Shown here piece by piece: positions 1-6,855 of a stretch of 8,800 nucleotides of DNA. The translations under genes were made by a program, and so were the position numbers. Source of the stretch: Alphaproteobacteria bacterium (GTDB lineage Bacteria > Pseudomonadota > Alphaproteobacteria > SMXP01). The stretch's first letter is position 1; each line of letters begins with the position of its first letter. Below the pieces are notes generated by a model. It was not told the DNA's origin and made no database searches. It worked only from the letters and a program-made list of their open reading frames with translations. The stretch covers positions 1 to 8,800 of the forward strand of contig JANQLI010000375.1 in the NCBI GenBank assembly GCA_028280675.1, in the 5' to 3' direction.

Positions 1-1
1 C

Positions 2-496
2 ACACGGGAATTAGGGCCTGTGCTGGCCGGTCTGATGGTCGCCGGTCGTGTCAGCGCCGCGATTGCCGCCGAGATTGGCACCATGCGCGTGACTGAACAA
101 ATCGATGCGCTCACCACCCTCTCGACCAATCCGTTTAAGTATCTTATCGCCCCGCGCCTGATTGCAGCCGTCATCTGTTTGCCCTTGCTTGTGGCCATCG
201 CCGATACGATTGGCGTGATGGGCGGTTATATCGTCAGCACAGAAAATCTCGGATTTAATCCCGCTGTCTATTTAAAAAACACTGTCGATTTCCTTGAATT
301 TCGTGACGTCACATCGGGCCTTTATAAATCCGCCGTGTTTGGTTTCATCATTGCGTTGATGGGCTGTTATCACGGCTATTACAGTGAAGGCGGCGCGCAA
401 GGCGTTGGTAAAGCGACAACGAATGCGGTGGTGTCAGCGTCGATCTTGATCCTCGCTGCGAACTATCTTCTCACCTCGACCTTCTTCTCTGAGTAA
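2..496 (+). CDS. mlaE: MlaE-family ABC transporter permease (5' end cut off)
   Basis: Inner-membrane permease of an Mla-type ABC system that moves phospholipids between inner membrane and periplasmic carriers. The frame is open from the left edge. The first visible residues TRELGPVL, followed by AGRVSAAIAAEIGTM, are the hallmark conserved stretch of the MlaE/YrbE family. They continue into RVTEQIDAL and a run of hydrophobic helices, ending in a last membrane segment (around VSASILILAANYLL) and TAA at 494-496. About 164 residues are visible; family members are usually about 260, so the N-terminal third lies outside. A GTG at position 20 is an internal valine, not a start, because the conserved RELGP lies before it. 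The gene is followed after 5 nt by the ATPase, so the two are one transcription unit. Family assignment is firm; the transported lipid is inferred from the family. Confidence 0.93.
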   Translation, partial: TRELGPVLAGLMVAGRVSAAIAAEIGTMRVTEQIDALTTLSTNPFKYLIAPRLIAAVICLPLLVAIADTIGVMGGYIVSTENLGFNPAVYLKNTVDFLEFRDVTSGLYKSAVFGFIIALMGCYHGYYSEGGAQGVGKATTNAVVSASILILAANYLLTSTFFSE

Positions 497-501
497 GCAT
501 C

Positions 502-1278
502 ATGACAGCGACCCCAAAAATATCATTGCGTGATGTACACAAAGCCTTTGGACCGAAGAAGGTTCTGCAAGGGGTTAATCTCGATGTGCTCAAGGGGTCT
601 TCCCTGGTTGTGATTGGTGGATCGGGAACTGGGAAATCCGTGATGCTGAAATCGATCCTCGGCCTTCTGCGTCCCGACAGCGGATCGATCAAAGTCGATG
701 GTAAGGAAGTCACCAGCATGTCCGGCCGAGACCGGGAAAAAGTTTTACGCAAATTTGGCATGCTGTTTCAGGGCGCCGCGCTTTTCGACAGCCTCGCCGT
801 TTGGGAAAACGTTGCCTTTGGCTTGATCCAGGGGCAACACATGAAACGGAAAGACGCCAAAGAGATCGCCATCGATAGCCTGCACAAAGTCGGCTTGAGC
901 TCCGATGTGGGTGCGCTTAATCCTGCTGAACTATCCGGTGGCATGCAAAAACGCGTTGGCCTTGCCCGCGCTATCGCCACACAGCCGGAAATCATTTTCT
1001 TCGATGAGCCCACCACAGGCCTCGACCCGATTATGGCGGATGTGATTAACGATCTCATCGTGGAACGGGTAAAGGACCTTGGCGCCACAGCCCTTTCCAT
1101 CACCCATGACATGGCAAGCGCGCGCAAAATCGCCGATTACATCGCGATGATTTATCACGGTGAAATCATCTGGCATGGTCCCGCCTCGCAAGTCGATAGC
1201 AGCGGTAACCCTTACGTGGAGCAATTTGTCCACGGCAAAGCCGATGGCCCGATCCAAATGGAAGTGCGCAAAGGGTAA
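502..1278 (+). CDS. mlaF: MlaF-family ABC transporter ATP-binding protein
   Basis: Cytoplasmic ATPase that powers the adjacent MlaE permease in phospholipid transport for outer-membrane asymmetry. The 258-residue protein is complete and normal in length. Visible motifs: Walker A GGSGTGKS (39-46), Q-loop Q90, ABC signature LSGGMQKR (144-151; the MQKR form is typical of MlaF), Walker B IIFFDEP (164-170), D-loop GLDP (173-176) and switch histidine H202. The start ATG lies 5 nt after the mlaE stop. Only a weak GAGTAAG precedes it, which suggests translational coupling. The C-terminal tail (after about residue 240) is short and polar. No MlaD, MlaC or MlaB gene follows: the next gene is on the opposite strand 9 nt away. 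Any substrate-binding MCE partner must be encoded upstream or elsewhere. Confidence 0.95.
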   Translation: MTATPKISLRDVHKAFGPKKVLQGVNLDVLKGSSLVVIGGSGTGKSVMLKSILGLLRPDSGSIKVDGKEVTSMSGRDREKVLRKFGMLFQGAALFDSLAVWENVAFGLIQGQHMKRKDAKEIAIDSLHKVGLSSDVGALNPAELSGGMQKRVGLARAIATQPEIIFFDEPTTGLDPIMADVINDLIVERVKDLGATALSITHDMASARKIADYIAMIYHGEIIWHGPASQVDSSGNPYVEQFVHGKADGPIQMEVRKG

Positions 1279-1287
1279 CCTTCCCGC

Positions 1288-2214
1288 TCACCACCCAATG
1301 CCGTAATAGCTTTCCACGCGTTTGATATTGCCTTCAATGTTGCGGTCAAAGTTACGCAAGTAAGACCATTTCTCCGCCATACGCGCTTTGACTTTATCCG
1401 TAATATCAAGAAACGGATTAGCGGCATCCGCGCCTGCTTCTTCTTTCACAATACGCATCAGGTCTTCGAGATATTCACGGCGCTCGGTGACAGCGGAACG
1501 GTCTGCAATCCACACACCATGTCCCCCGACCATATATTTAAAATCGAGGCGCTCAATTTCTTTCAGTGTACGTATCATATGATGGGGGTAATAATCGGCC
1601 ATAATGGATAGAGGCGATCCACCCGGCGTCACAAGGTCAACAATAAAGAGATAGTCTTTATTGTCTGGCCGCATAATCAACATGCAATCGGAATGGTTTG
1701 CCCCGAAATACATCAGCTCTAAGGTGCGCCCGCCAAGTTCCAACGTATGATTTCCGGCAATGGTCGTATCCGGCAAAGCAATTTTCGGGTTTGGCGTGTC
1801 AAAGAATGATGGCACGCAGTTTTCGTGGGCAATGATTTCCGCGCCCTCCTCTTTGAAAATCTGTCCGCCCTCTACATGATCCCAATGGTCATGGGAATAG
1901 ACAAGATATTTGATCGGCTTATCGGTAATTTTGCGAATTTCGGCGAGGTAAAGTTTCGCGGTTGCGTCATTGACGGGATCAGTCACGATGACGCCCTCAT
2001 CCGTGACCATGAAGATGTTGCGTGTGCCATATGCGTGAAAGGTATAAAAACCGGGATAGAGTTCTTTCACGTCCACCTGCCCGGCATTGAATTGGTTCCA
2101 CGCAGGGTTTGGCGCCGGTTTGAGAAGCTCTTCCCGCGATGGCGCGTCCTGCGCACCCGCACTCCCAACAAACGCCATGAGAGTCACGACAAGCATTCCA
2201 AAAGCACGCACCAT
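1288..2214 (-). CDS. Exported metallo-beta-lactamase-fold hydrolase
   Basis: A 308-residue metal-dependent hydrolase of the metallo-beta-lactamase superfamily, predicted to act in the periplasm. The N-terminus (MVRAFGMLVVTLMAFVGSAGA) is a typical signal peptide with an AGA|QD cleavage site near residue 21. The metal motif HxHxDH is intact (H108, H110, D112, H113 in SHDHWDH). Further likely ligands are H174 (GANHSD), D193 (FIVDLV) and H232 (GGHG), giving a two-metal site. A helical C-terminal extension of about 70 residues follows the fold. The start is supported by a strong GGAGG 8 nt upstream of the ATG. The substrate cannot be read from the sequence: the superfamily includes beta-lactamases, lactonases, thioesterases and oxidoreductases. 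I see nothing that marks it as an antibiotic-resistance enzyme. Its GC (53% in one counted line) is close to the housekeeping genes, so it does not look recently acquired. It interrupts the co-directional mlaEF-radA run in the opposite direction and has its own control region. Confidence 0.88.
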   Translation of the reverse strand: MVRAFGMLVVTLMAFVGSAGAQDAPSREELLKPAPNPAWNQFNAGQVDVKELYPGFYTFHAYGTRNIFMVTDEGVIVTDPVNDATAKLYLAEIRKITDKPIKYLVYSHDHWDHVEGGQIFKEEGAEIIAHENCVPSFFDTPNPKIALPDTTIAGNHTLELGGRTLELMYFGANHSDCMLIMRPDNKDYLFIVDLVTPGGSPLSIMADYYPHHMIRTLKEIERLDFKYMVGGHGVWIADRSAVTERREYLEDLMRIVKEEAGADAANPFLDITDKVKARMAEKWSYLRNFDRNIEGNIKRVESYYGIGW

Positions 2215-2221
2215 GTTCCAT

Positions 2222-2255
2222 TCCTCCTCACTATTGTTGCAAGAAGCTTAGTGAG
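2222..2255 (-). promoter_or_regulatory. Hairpin abutting the ribosome site of the exported hydrolase
   Basis: Perfect 7-bp inverted repeat CTCACTA (2227-2233) and TAGTGAG (2249-2255) with a 15-nt loop. Read as hydrolase mRNA, the 3' arm runs directly into the Shine-Dalgarno sequence (TAGTGAGGAGG, then 8 nt, then ATG). The stem could therefore limit ribosome access, or the same DNA palindrome could be an operator. The repeat and its position are seen directly; the regulatory role is inferred. A chance inverted repeat of this size remains possible. Confidence 0.4.
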
Positions 2256-2282
2256 AGTCTGCAAAGGGCGAAAGATGCCTCA

Positions 2283-2300
2283 TGCGCCATATCTGCGCCA
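2283..2300. repeat. 7-bp direct repeat with 11-bp period, operator-like
   Basis: Two identical TGCGCCA heptamers (2283-2289 and 2294-2300) are separated by TATC, so the period is 11 bp, one DNA turn. OmpR/PhoB-type response regulators commonly bind tandem heptamers with this spacing. The site lies about 18 bp upstream of the weak radA -35 candidate, and about 70-86 bp upstream of the hydrolase start on the other strand. The heptamer is not the known Pho box. The repeat itself is certain; protein binding is inference. Confidence 0.4.
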
Positions 2301-2317
2301 GACCAAATATTCTCCTT

Positions 2318-2344
2318 TTGTTCCTATCTAAAGTCCGCTATAGA
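2318..2344 (+). promoter_or_regulatory. Weak candidate promoter for radA
   Basis: TTGTTC (2318-2323) and TATAGA (2339-2344) resemble sigma-70 -35 and -10 boxes, but the 15-bp spacer is short. If used, transcription would start near 2350 and give a leader of about 38 nt before the radA ATG. It is the best candidate I see in the divergent region, not a firm call. Confidence 0.25.
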
Positions 2345-2387
2345 GAAGCCTTGAAGTGGCGCACCGAATCGCGGACATCCTTAAGCT

Positions 2388-3815
2388 ATGGCCAAACCTC
2401 AAGAACGTTATGTTTGTCAGTCCTGCAGGGCTGTATCGCGCAAATGGGCGGGAAAATGCGATGCTTGCGGCGAGTGGAATTCCATCGTGGAAGAAGCGGC
2501 GACATCCGGTCCCCCTGGCAGTATGGCGGCGGCTGATAGCAATGTGAGCAGCCTCAATAAACAACCCAAGCGGCGCGGGAACGTCATCGATTTTCAGGCG
2601 ATGAAGGGCAACCTGACGGCACGTGATCGCTACGCAACCGGGATCGATGAACTTGACCGGGTGTGCGGTGGCGGCCTTGTTCCGGGGTCTGTGCTTCTTT
2701 GTGGCGGCGATCCAGGTATCGGGAAATCGACACTTCTCATGCAAGCATGCGCTGCCCTGACCCAACAAGGTCATGAGGCCATCTATATTTCTGGTGAGGA
2801 AGCGCTCGAACAACTCCGCCTGCGGGCGCAACGGCTGGGACTAGAAGAGACAGGGGTACAGCTCGCGACAGAAACCAATATGCGGGATATTTTGGCAACG
2901 CTGGATGACACAAACTGTGACGTGCCTGCCGTTGTGGTGATCGATTCCATTCAAACGATGTGGTCTGACACCCTCTCCGCAACGCCTGGAACTGTGAGCC
3001 AAGTCCGCGCCTGCGCCCAAGAGCTGATCCGTTTTGCCAAAAAGCGGAACTGCGCGGTCTTTATTGTGGGGCACGTCACCAAGGACGGGCAGATCGCCGG
3101 ACCGCGTGTTGTCGAACACATGGTCGATACAGTGCTGTACTTTGAAGGTGATCGCTCGGATCGTTTTCGCATCTTACGCGGTGTGAAGAACCGCTTTGGC
3201 GCAACCGATGAGATTGGCGTTTTCGAAATGTCAGACAAGGGATTGCGCGAAGTCCGTAACCCATCTGAAATCTTTCTTGATAATCGCGGCAAGAATGTCA
3301 GCGGCGCTTCTGTCTTCGCAGGTATTGGAGGCTCGCGCCCGGTCTTGGTGGAAATCCAGGCCTTGGTTGCGCAGAGCTCACTTGCCACCCCGCGGCGGGC
3401 GGTGGTGGGCTGGGATTCCGCGCGCCTATCGATGGTTCTCGCTGTGTTGGATGCCCGGTGCGGGCTTGGAATTGGCGCCCATGATGTCTATCTGAATGTC
3501 GCGGGCGGTTTGAAAATCCGCGAACCAGCGGCGGATCTGGCCGTGGCCGCAGCTCTTATCTCCTCTATGTCGGATACGCCCCTCCCCCAAGATTCGGTGA
3601 TTTTTGGCGAAATCAGCCTCTCTGGCGCTGTCCGGCCTGTTACTCAAACCGACTTGCGACTCAAAGAAGCCGCCAAATTAGGGTTTGACAGTGCTATTCT
3701 TCCTGCAACCAAAAAATTCGGAAAATCGACATTAAAGCTTAATCAGGTTGAGCTATTAGGCGACTTTGTCGATCAATTATGGCAAAATCGCCGCGGTGGG
3801 AAGAGTACGGAGTAA
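2388..3815 (+). CDS. radA: DNA repair protein RadA (Sms)
   Basis: Cytoplasmic RecA-like ATPase/helicase that drives branch migration in homologous recombination and repair. The 475-residue protein is full length. Domains in order: N-terminal C4 zinc finger (C10, C13, C24, C27); RecA-type core with Walker A GDPGIGKST (107-115), Walker B VVVID (182-186) and the RadA-specific KNRFG motif (267-271); then a C-terminal Lon-protease-like domain (about 300-465). The start is fixed by an in-frame TAA only two codons upstream (2382-2384) and by the family N-terminus, which places the zinc finger at residue 10. No clear Shine-Dalgarno sequence precedes it. It is the first gene of a plus-strand run with cvpA (4-nt gap), purF and an SDR, an order familiar from alphaproteobacteria. 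Confidence 0.97.
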   Translation: MAKPQERYVCQSCRAVSRKWAGKCDACGEWNSIVEEAATSGPPGSMAAADSNVSSLNKQPKRRGNVIDFQAMKGNLTARDRYATGIDELDRVCGGGLVPGSVLLCGGDPGIGKSTLLMQACAALTQQGHEAIYISGEEALEQLRLRAQRLGLEETGVQLATETNMRDILATLDDTNCDVPAVVVIDSIQTMWSDTLSATPGTVSQVRACAQELIRFAKKRNCAVFIVGHVTKDGQIAGPRVVEHMVDTVLYFEGDRSDRFRILRGVKNRFGATDEIGVFEMSDKGLREVRNPSEIFLDNRGKNVSGASVFAGIGGSRPVLVEIQALVAQSSLATPRRAVVGWDSARLSMVLAVLDARCGLGIGAHDVYLNVAGGLKIREPAADLAVAAALISSMSDTPLPQDSVIFGEISLSGAVRPVTQTDLRLKEAAKLGFDSAILPATKKFGKSTLKLNQVELLGDFVDQLWQNRRGGKSTE

Positions 3816-3819
3816 GGGT

Positions 3820-4440
3820 ATGACGTTTACGTCAGTCGATATGATTATCATCGCCATCGTTCTGGGTTCAGCTCTGATGGCCTTGTTGAGGGGATTAACA
3901 CGCGAAATTTTGACCATTGTCGCCTGGGTTGTGGCGGCAATCGGTGCGATTTACGGCTTCCCTATGAGCCGCGGGATTTTTCGTGAACAACTCACCAATC
4001 CTATGATGGCGGATGGCGCTGCTTTTCTAGTGGTGTTCTTAGTGATTTTGATCCCGGCTCTGTTCCTTGCAAATCACATCATTCACAGGTTTAACATGGC
4101 TGACCCAGGTGTTTTGGATCGCTCAGGCGGCTTCTTATTCGGTGTGGCGCGCGGCCTTTTCATTATTGGCCTGGCTTATTGGGCGAACCTGCAAATCATG
4201 GAAGAAGGCACGGAGCCTGGTTGGATTCAGGACGCAAAGTTAAAACCGCTTGTTGTCAGCGTGGCCGAGATGTTCCCCTCGGAACTCGGCGCTTTAACGA
4301 ACAGTACGACAAGCCAAAATGACACACCTGACCCAAAAACTAACCAATCCTCAGCCAAAGAAGAGGAAACTGACTCAGGATACGACCAAAATGATCGACG
4401 TGGGCTCGATCAACTGATAACTACCACTTCGGAAGAATAG
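3820..4440 (+). CDS. cvpA: CvpA family membrane protein
   Basis: Small inner-membrane protein of the colicin V production (CvpA) family, 206 residues. Four hydrophobic segments lie at about 8-24, 30-47, 66-84 and 105-121. The family-typical stretch DRSGGFLFGVARG (100-112) leads into the last helix. The tail from about residue 160 is hydrophilic and rich in S, T, N, D and E, probably disordered. I place the start at ATG 3820, which has GAGTAAGGG just upstream and begins with MTFTSVDMIII, as family members do just before helix 1. An in-frame ATG at 3766 would overlap radA by 50 nt and add 18 polar residues, so it is less likely. The molecular role is poorly defined. The name comes from a requirement for colicin V production in E. 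coli, where the gene also sits next to purF. Confidence 0.9.
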   Translation: MTFTSVDMIIIAIVLGSALMALLRGLTREILTIVAWVVAAIGAIYGFPMSRGIFREQLTNPMMADGAAFLVVFLVILIPALFLANHIIHRFNMADPGVLDRSGGFLFGVARGLFIIGLAYWANLQIMEEGTEPGWIQDAKLKPLVVSVAEMFPSELGALTNSTTSQNDTPDPKTNQSSAKEEETDSGYDQNDRRGLDQLITTTSEE

Positions 4441-4477
4441 CTCCGAACGATAGTGATTGGGGATGGCCCTCAGTCCG

Positions 4478-4505
4478 TCTTAGGAGCGCACCATAAGAGG
4501 TCTTA
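4478..4505 (+). promoter_or_regulatory. purF leader: ribosome site within small inverted repeats
   Basis: The 67-nt gap before purF holds TCTTAGG (4478-4484), which can pair with CCaTAAGA (4491-4498, one bulged A). AGAGG (4496-4500), 7 nt before the ATG, is the Shine-Dalgarno sequence. TAAGA (4494-4498) is also mirrored by TCTTA (4501-4505) around the ribosome site. The Shine-Dalgarno call is reasonable; the competing pairings are short and may mean nothing. I see no recognisable purine riboswitch or PurR box here. Confidence 0.3.
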
Positions 4506-4507
4506 AG

Positions 4508-5980
4508 ATGACTGACGACGTTCTTGAAGACGACTTTTCCTGGGACGACGACACGCTTCGTGAAGAATGTGGCGTCTTTGGTATTTATAATAATCGCGAC
4601 GCTGCTGTTCTCACCGCACTTGGCCTACATGCATTACAACATCGCGGACAAGAAGCGGCCGGGATTGTCTCCTTTGACAACGATCACTTTCATTCCGAAC
4701 GCCGTCCCGGCCTTGTCACAGACCACTTCTCTTCCGAAAAAATGATCAACCGCCTGCCCGGCAATTCTGCTGTAGGACATGTGCGATATTCAACGACCGG
4801 CGATACGGTTAACCGCAACATCCAACCTCTGTTTGCCGATTTGAATGCAGGTGGGTTTGCCATCGCGCATAACGGCAACCTGACGAACGCCTTGACCTTG
4901 CGCGCTGAGCTTGTTGAAAAAGGCGCGATTTTCCAAAGTACGTCCGACACGGAAGTCATCTTGCATTTGATTGCACGCTCGCGCGGTCAGCGTGTTGTCG
5001 ATCGTCTTGTTGATGCGCTCAAACGCATTGAAGGTGCGTACGGCCTTGTGTGCATGACGAATAAAAAATTGATCGGCGCACGCGATCCCCTCGGCATTCG
5101 CCCACTCATCTTGGGAAAGCTTGGCGATTCTTATCTATTCTGTTCGGAAACCTGCGCCCTCGATATTATCGGGGCCGAATTTGTGCGTGAGCTTAATCCC
5201 GGTGAGATCGTGGTAGTGGATAGACAAGGGGCGAGAAGCATGACCCCCTTCCCGCAGATGCCTGCACGGCCATGTATTTTCGAATTCATCTACTTTGCTC
5301 GGCCCGATAGCATCGTCAGCGGCAAAAGCGTCTACCAAGTGCGTAAAAATCTCGGCGCCGAGCTTGCGAAAGAAACCGGTGTCGATGTGGATGTGATTAT
5401 TCCCGTTCCTGACTCGGGTACACCCGCCGCGATTGGCTATGCCGCTGAAGCGGGCATTCCGTTTGAGCTTGGGATTATCCGCAACCATTACGTTGGCCGC
5501 AGCTTTATTGAGCCAACGCAAATGCTCCGCGATATGCGCGTGAAGCTGAAACACAACGTCAACAAAGACGTGGTCAAAGGCAAACGGATCATTCTTGTTG
5601 ATGACTCCATCGTGCGTGGCACCACCTCGAAAAAAATCGTCAAAATGATGCGCGACGCTGGCGCGAAAGAAGTGCATATGCGCATCGCCAGCCCGCCAAT
5701 TAAACACCCTTGTTATTATGGTATCGATACACCAAACCAAGATGAGTTGATGGCGGCGAAACATTCCATCGAAAAGATGGCCCGCAAGCTTGGCTGCGAC
5801 AGCCTTGGATTTATCTCTGTCGATGGCCTTTACCGCGCCATGGGAGAAGAGAGGCGCAACGACGCTATGCCGCAATATACCGATCACTGCTTCACCGGCG
5901 ATTACCCCACACGTCTCTTGGACATGGAAGACAATGAAACCATTTCCAAACAGCTTTCACTCCTGGCGGAAATCGCCTAA
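4508..5980 (+). CDS. purF: Amidophosphoribosyltransferase (glutamine PRPP amidotransferase)
   Basis: Catalyses the first committed step of de novo purine synthesis: PRPP + glutamine + water to 5-phosphoribosylamine + glutamate + diphosphate, in the cytoplasm. Length is 490 residues. The N-terminal Ntn glutaminase domain has its nucleophile at C21 (EECGVFGIY). The first 20 acidic residues are therefore a propeptide to be cleaved, as in Bacillus-type PurF. Glutamine-site motifs HVRYST (91-96), HNGNL (121-125) and STSDTEV (144-150) are present. The C-terminal phosphoribosyltransferase domain carries the PRPP loop ILVDDSIVRGTTS (362-374). Of the cysteines that hold the 4Fe-4S cluster in the Bacillus enzyme, C256 and C402 have counterparts. 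The CxxC region near the end reads MPQYTDHC (454-461), so at least one ligand, probably two, is missing and a cluster is doubtful. The start has AGAGG 7 nt upstream. Confidence 0.97.
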   Translation: MTDDVLEDDFSWDDDTLREECGVFGIYNNRDAAVLTALGLHALQHRGQEAAGIVSFDNDHFHSERRPGLVTDHFSSEKMINRLPGNSAVGHVRYSTTGDTVNRNIQPLFADLNAGGFAIAHNGNLTNALTLRAELVEKGAIFQSTSDTEVILHLIARSRGQRVVDRLVDALKRIEGAYGLVCMTNKKLIGARDPLGIRPLILGKLGDSYLFCSETCALDIIGAEFVRELNPGEIVVVDRQGARSMTPFPQMPARPCIFEFIYFARPDSIVSGKSVYQVRKNLGAELAKETGVDVDVIIPVPDSGTPAAIGYAAEAGIPFELGIIRNHYVGRSFIEPTQMLRDMRVKLKHNVNKDVVKGKRIILVDDSIVRGTTSKKIVKMMRDAGAKEVHMRIASPPIKHPCYYGIDTPNQDELMAAKHSIEKMARKLGCDSLGFISVDGLYRAMGEERRNDAMPQYTDHCFTGDYPTRLLDMEDNETISKQLSLLAEIA

Positions 5981-6001
5981 GTCCAACATTACGGATCGTT
6001 C

Positions 6002-6739
6002 ATGACATCCTCAGATCAAACCACGGGGCGGCTCGAAGGGCGCCTGGCTGTCATCACCGGAGCCTCGCGCGGGATCGGCAAATCCGTCTCCCTCGCTTTT
6101 GCCCGCGAAGGGGCGCACTGCATTTTGGTCGCACGCACACCCGGCGCGCTCGAGGACGTGGATGATGCGATTCAAGCCCTCGGCGGCAGCGCCACCCTTG
6201 TGCCGGTGGACCTCACCGATTTTGACGCCATTGATCGCCTCGGCGCATCGATTTATGAGCGTTGGGGCAAGCTCGATATTCTCATTGGCAACGCAGGCAT
6301 TCTCGGCACCCTTTCGCCTATCGGCCACATCAAAGTGGAGGAATGGCAAAAGGTGCTCGATGTGAACCTGACAGCCAATTGGCGCTTGCTCCGCTCCCTC
6401 GATCCACTGTTACGCGAGTCTGACGCGGGCCGCGTGATTATGGTTAGCTCTGGCGTGGCGCAAACCCACAAAGCCTATTGGGGTACTTATGCGGTCTCGA
6501 AAGCGGCCGTAGAAGCCATGGCGGGAATTTACGCCAATGAAAACGCCAATACGCATATCAATTGCAACACGATCAACCCCGGCGCAACCCGCACCAACAT
6601 GCGCGCCCAAGCCATGCCAGGGGAAGACCCGGAAACGTTACCTCACCCGGATGAAGTAGCGCAGCTCTTCCTCGAACTTGCCCTGCCGAGTTGCGACCAA
6701 AATGGCGCAGTCATCAATTTCCGTGAGTGGCGAAATTAG
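6002..6739 (+). CDS. SDR-family NAD(P)-dependent oxidoreductase
   Basis: A 245-residue classical short-chain dehydrogenase/reductase, cytoplasmic. The Rossmann cofactor motif TGASRGIG is at 19-26, where R23 favours NADPH. NAG is at 97-99 and the structural N122 lies in DVNLTA. The catalytic set is S150, Y163 and K167 (YAVSK), with the usual 13-residue S-to-Y spacing, and NPGATRT (192-198) follows. All catalytic residues are intact. The substrate is unknown: it resembles FabG-like reductases, but an SDR at this locus is a conserved neighbour of purF in alphaproteobacteria and is distinct from the FabG of fatty-acid synthesis. It starts 21 nt after purF with a weak ribosome site (GGATCG), consistent with read-through from purF. 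Its GC (67% in one counted line) contrasts sharply with the AT-rich DNA that begins right after its stop. Confidence 0.92.
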   Translation: MTSSDQTTGRLEGRLAVITGASRGIGKSVSLAFAREGAHCILVARTPGALEDVDDAIQALGGSATLVPVDLTDFDAIDRLGASIYERWGKLDILIGNAGILGTLSPIGHIKVEEWQKVLDVNLTANWRLLRSLDPLLRESDAGRVIMVSSGVAQTHKAYWGTYAVSKAAVEAMAGIYANENANTHINCNTINPGATRTNMRAQAMPGEDPETLPHPDEVAQLFLELALPSCDQNGAVINFREWRN

Positions 6740-6794
6740 ATTAATCATATGCATCACTCTTCATGGGACATCCACTCACTCAAATCCCAAAGCT

Positions 6795-6808
6795 TTAACG
6801 CTGCAAAA
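6795..6808 (+). repeat. Left copy of 14-bp flanking direct repeat
   Basis: TTAACGCTGCAAAA matches TTAGCGCTGCAAAA at 7727-7740 in 13 of 14 positions, with a perfect 10-bp core (CGCTGCAAAA), in the same orientation. This copy lies 47 bp beyond the sulfotransferase stop. It may be a footprint of insertion or recombination. Confidence 0.55.
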
Positions 6809-6813
6809 ATTTA

Positions 6814-6844
6814 ATTCAAAATACAAGATAGCGGATTTTTGAAT
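6814..6844 (-). terminator. Possible weak terminator of the sulfotransferase gene
   Basis: A perfect 8-bp inverted repeat ATTCAAAA (6814-6821) and TTTTGAAT (6837-6844) with a 15-nt loop starts 11 nt past the sulfotransferase stop on the minus strand. On that strand it is followed by TAAATTTTTG, a partial T-run. The stem is almost all A/T, so it would be a poor intrinsic terminator. The symmetry is certain, the function doubtful. Confidence 0.3.
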
Positions 6845-6855
6845 AGTGGTACGCT

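Noticed and set aside
1825..2331. 168-codon plus-strand frame antisense to the hydrolase start
   Set aside because: It overlaps the signal peptide and catalytic core of the real gene and has no family features.
3766..3819. Longer CvpA start at ATG 3766
   Set aside because: It would overlap radA by 50 nt and add a polar N-terminus before the first membrane helix. ATG 3820 has a better ribosome site.
5135..5887. 250-codon open frame on the minus strand inside purF
   Set aside because: It lies fully antisense to an unmistakable PurF, shows no recognisable domain, and is a usual by-product of GC-biased codons.
6739..6755. Small palindromes GATTAATC, CATATG and ATGCAT after the SDR stop as a terminator
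   Set aside because: There is no GC-rich stem and no T-run. They are short symmetric words expected in AT-rich DNA.
6749..6814. A 21-codon open frame starting with MHHSSWDIHS after the SDR gene
   Set aside because: It has no ribosome site, lies in AT-rich intergenic DNA, runs through the direct repeat and resembles nothing I know.
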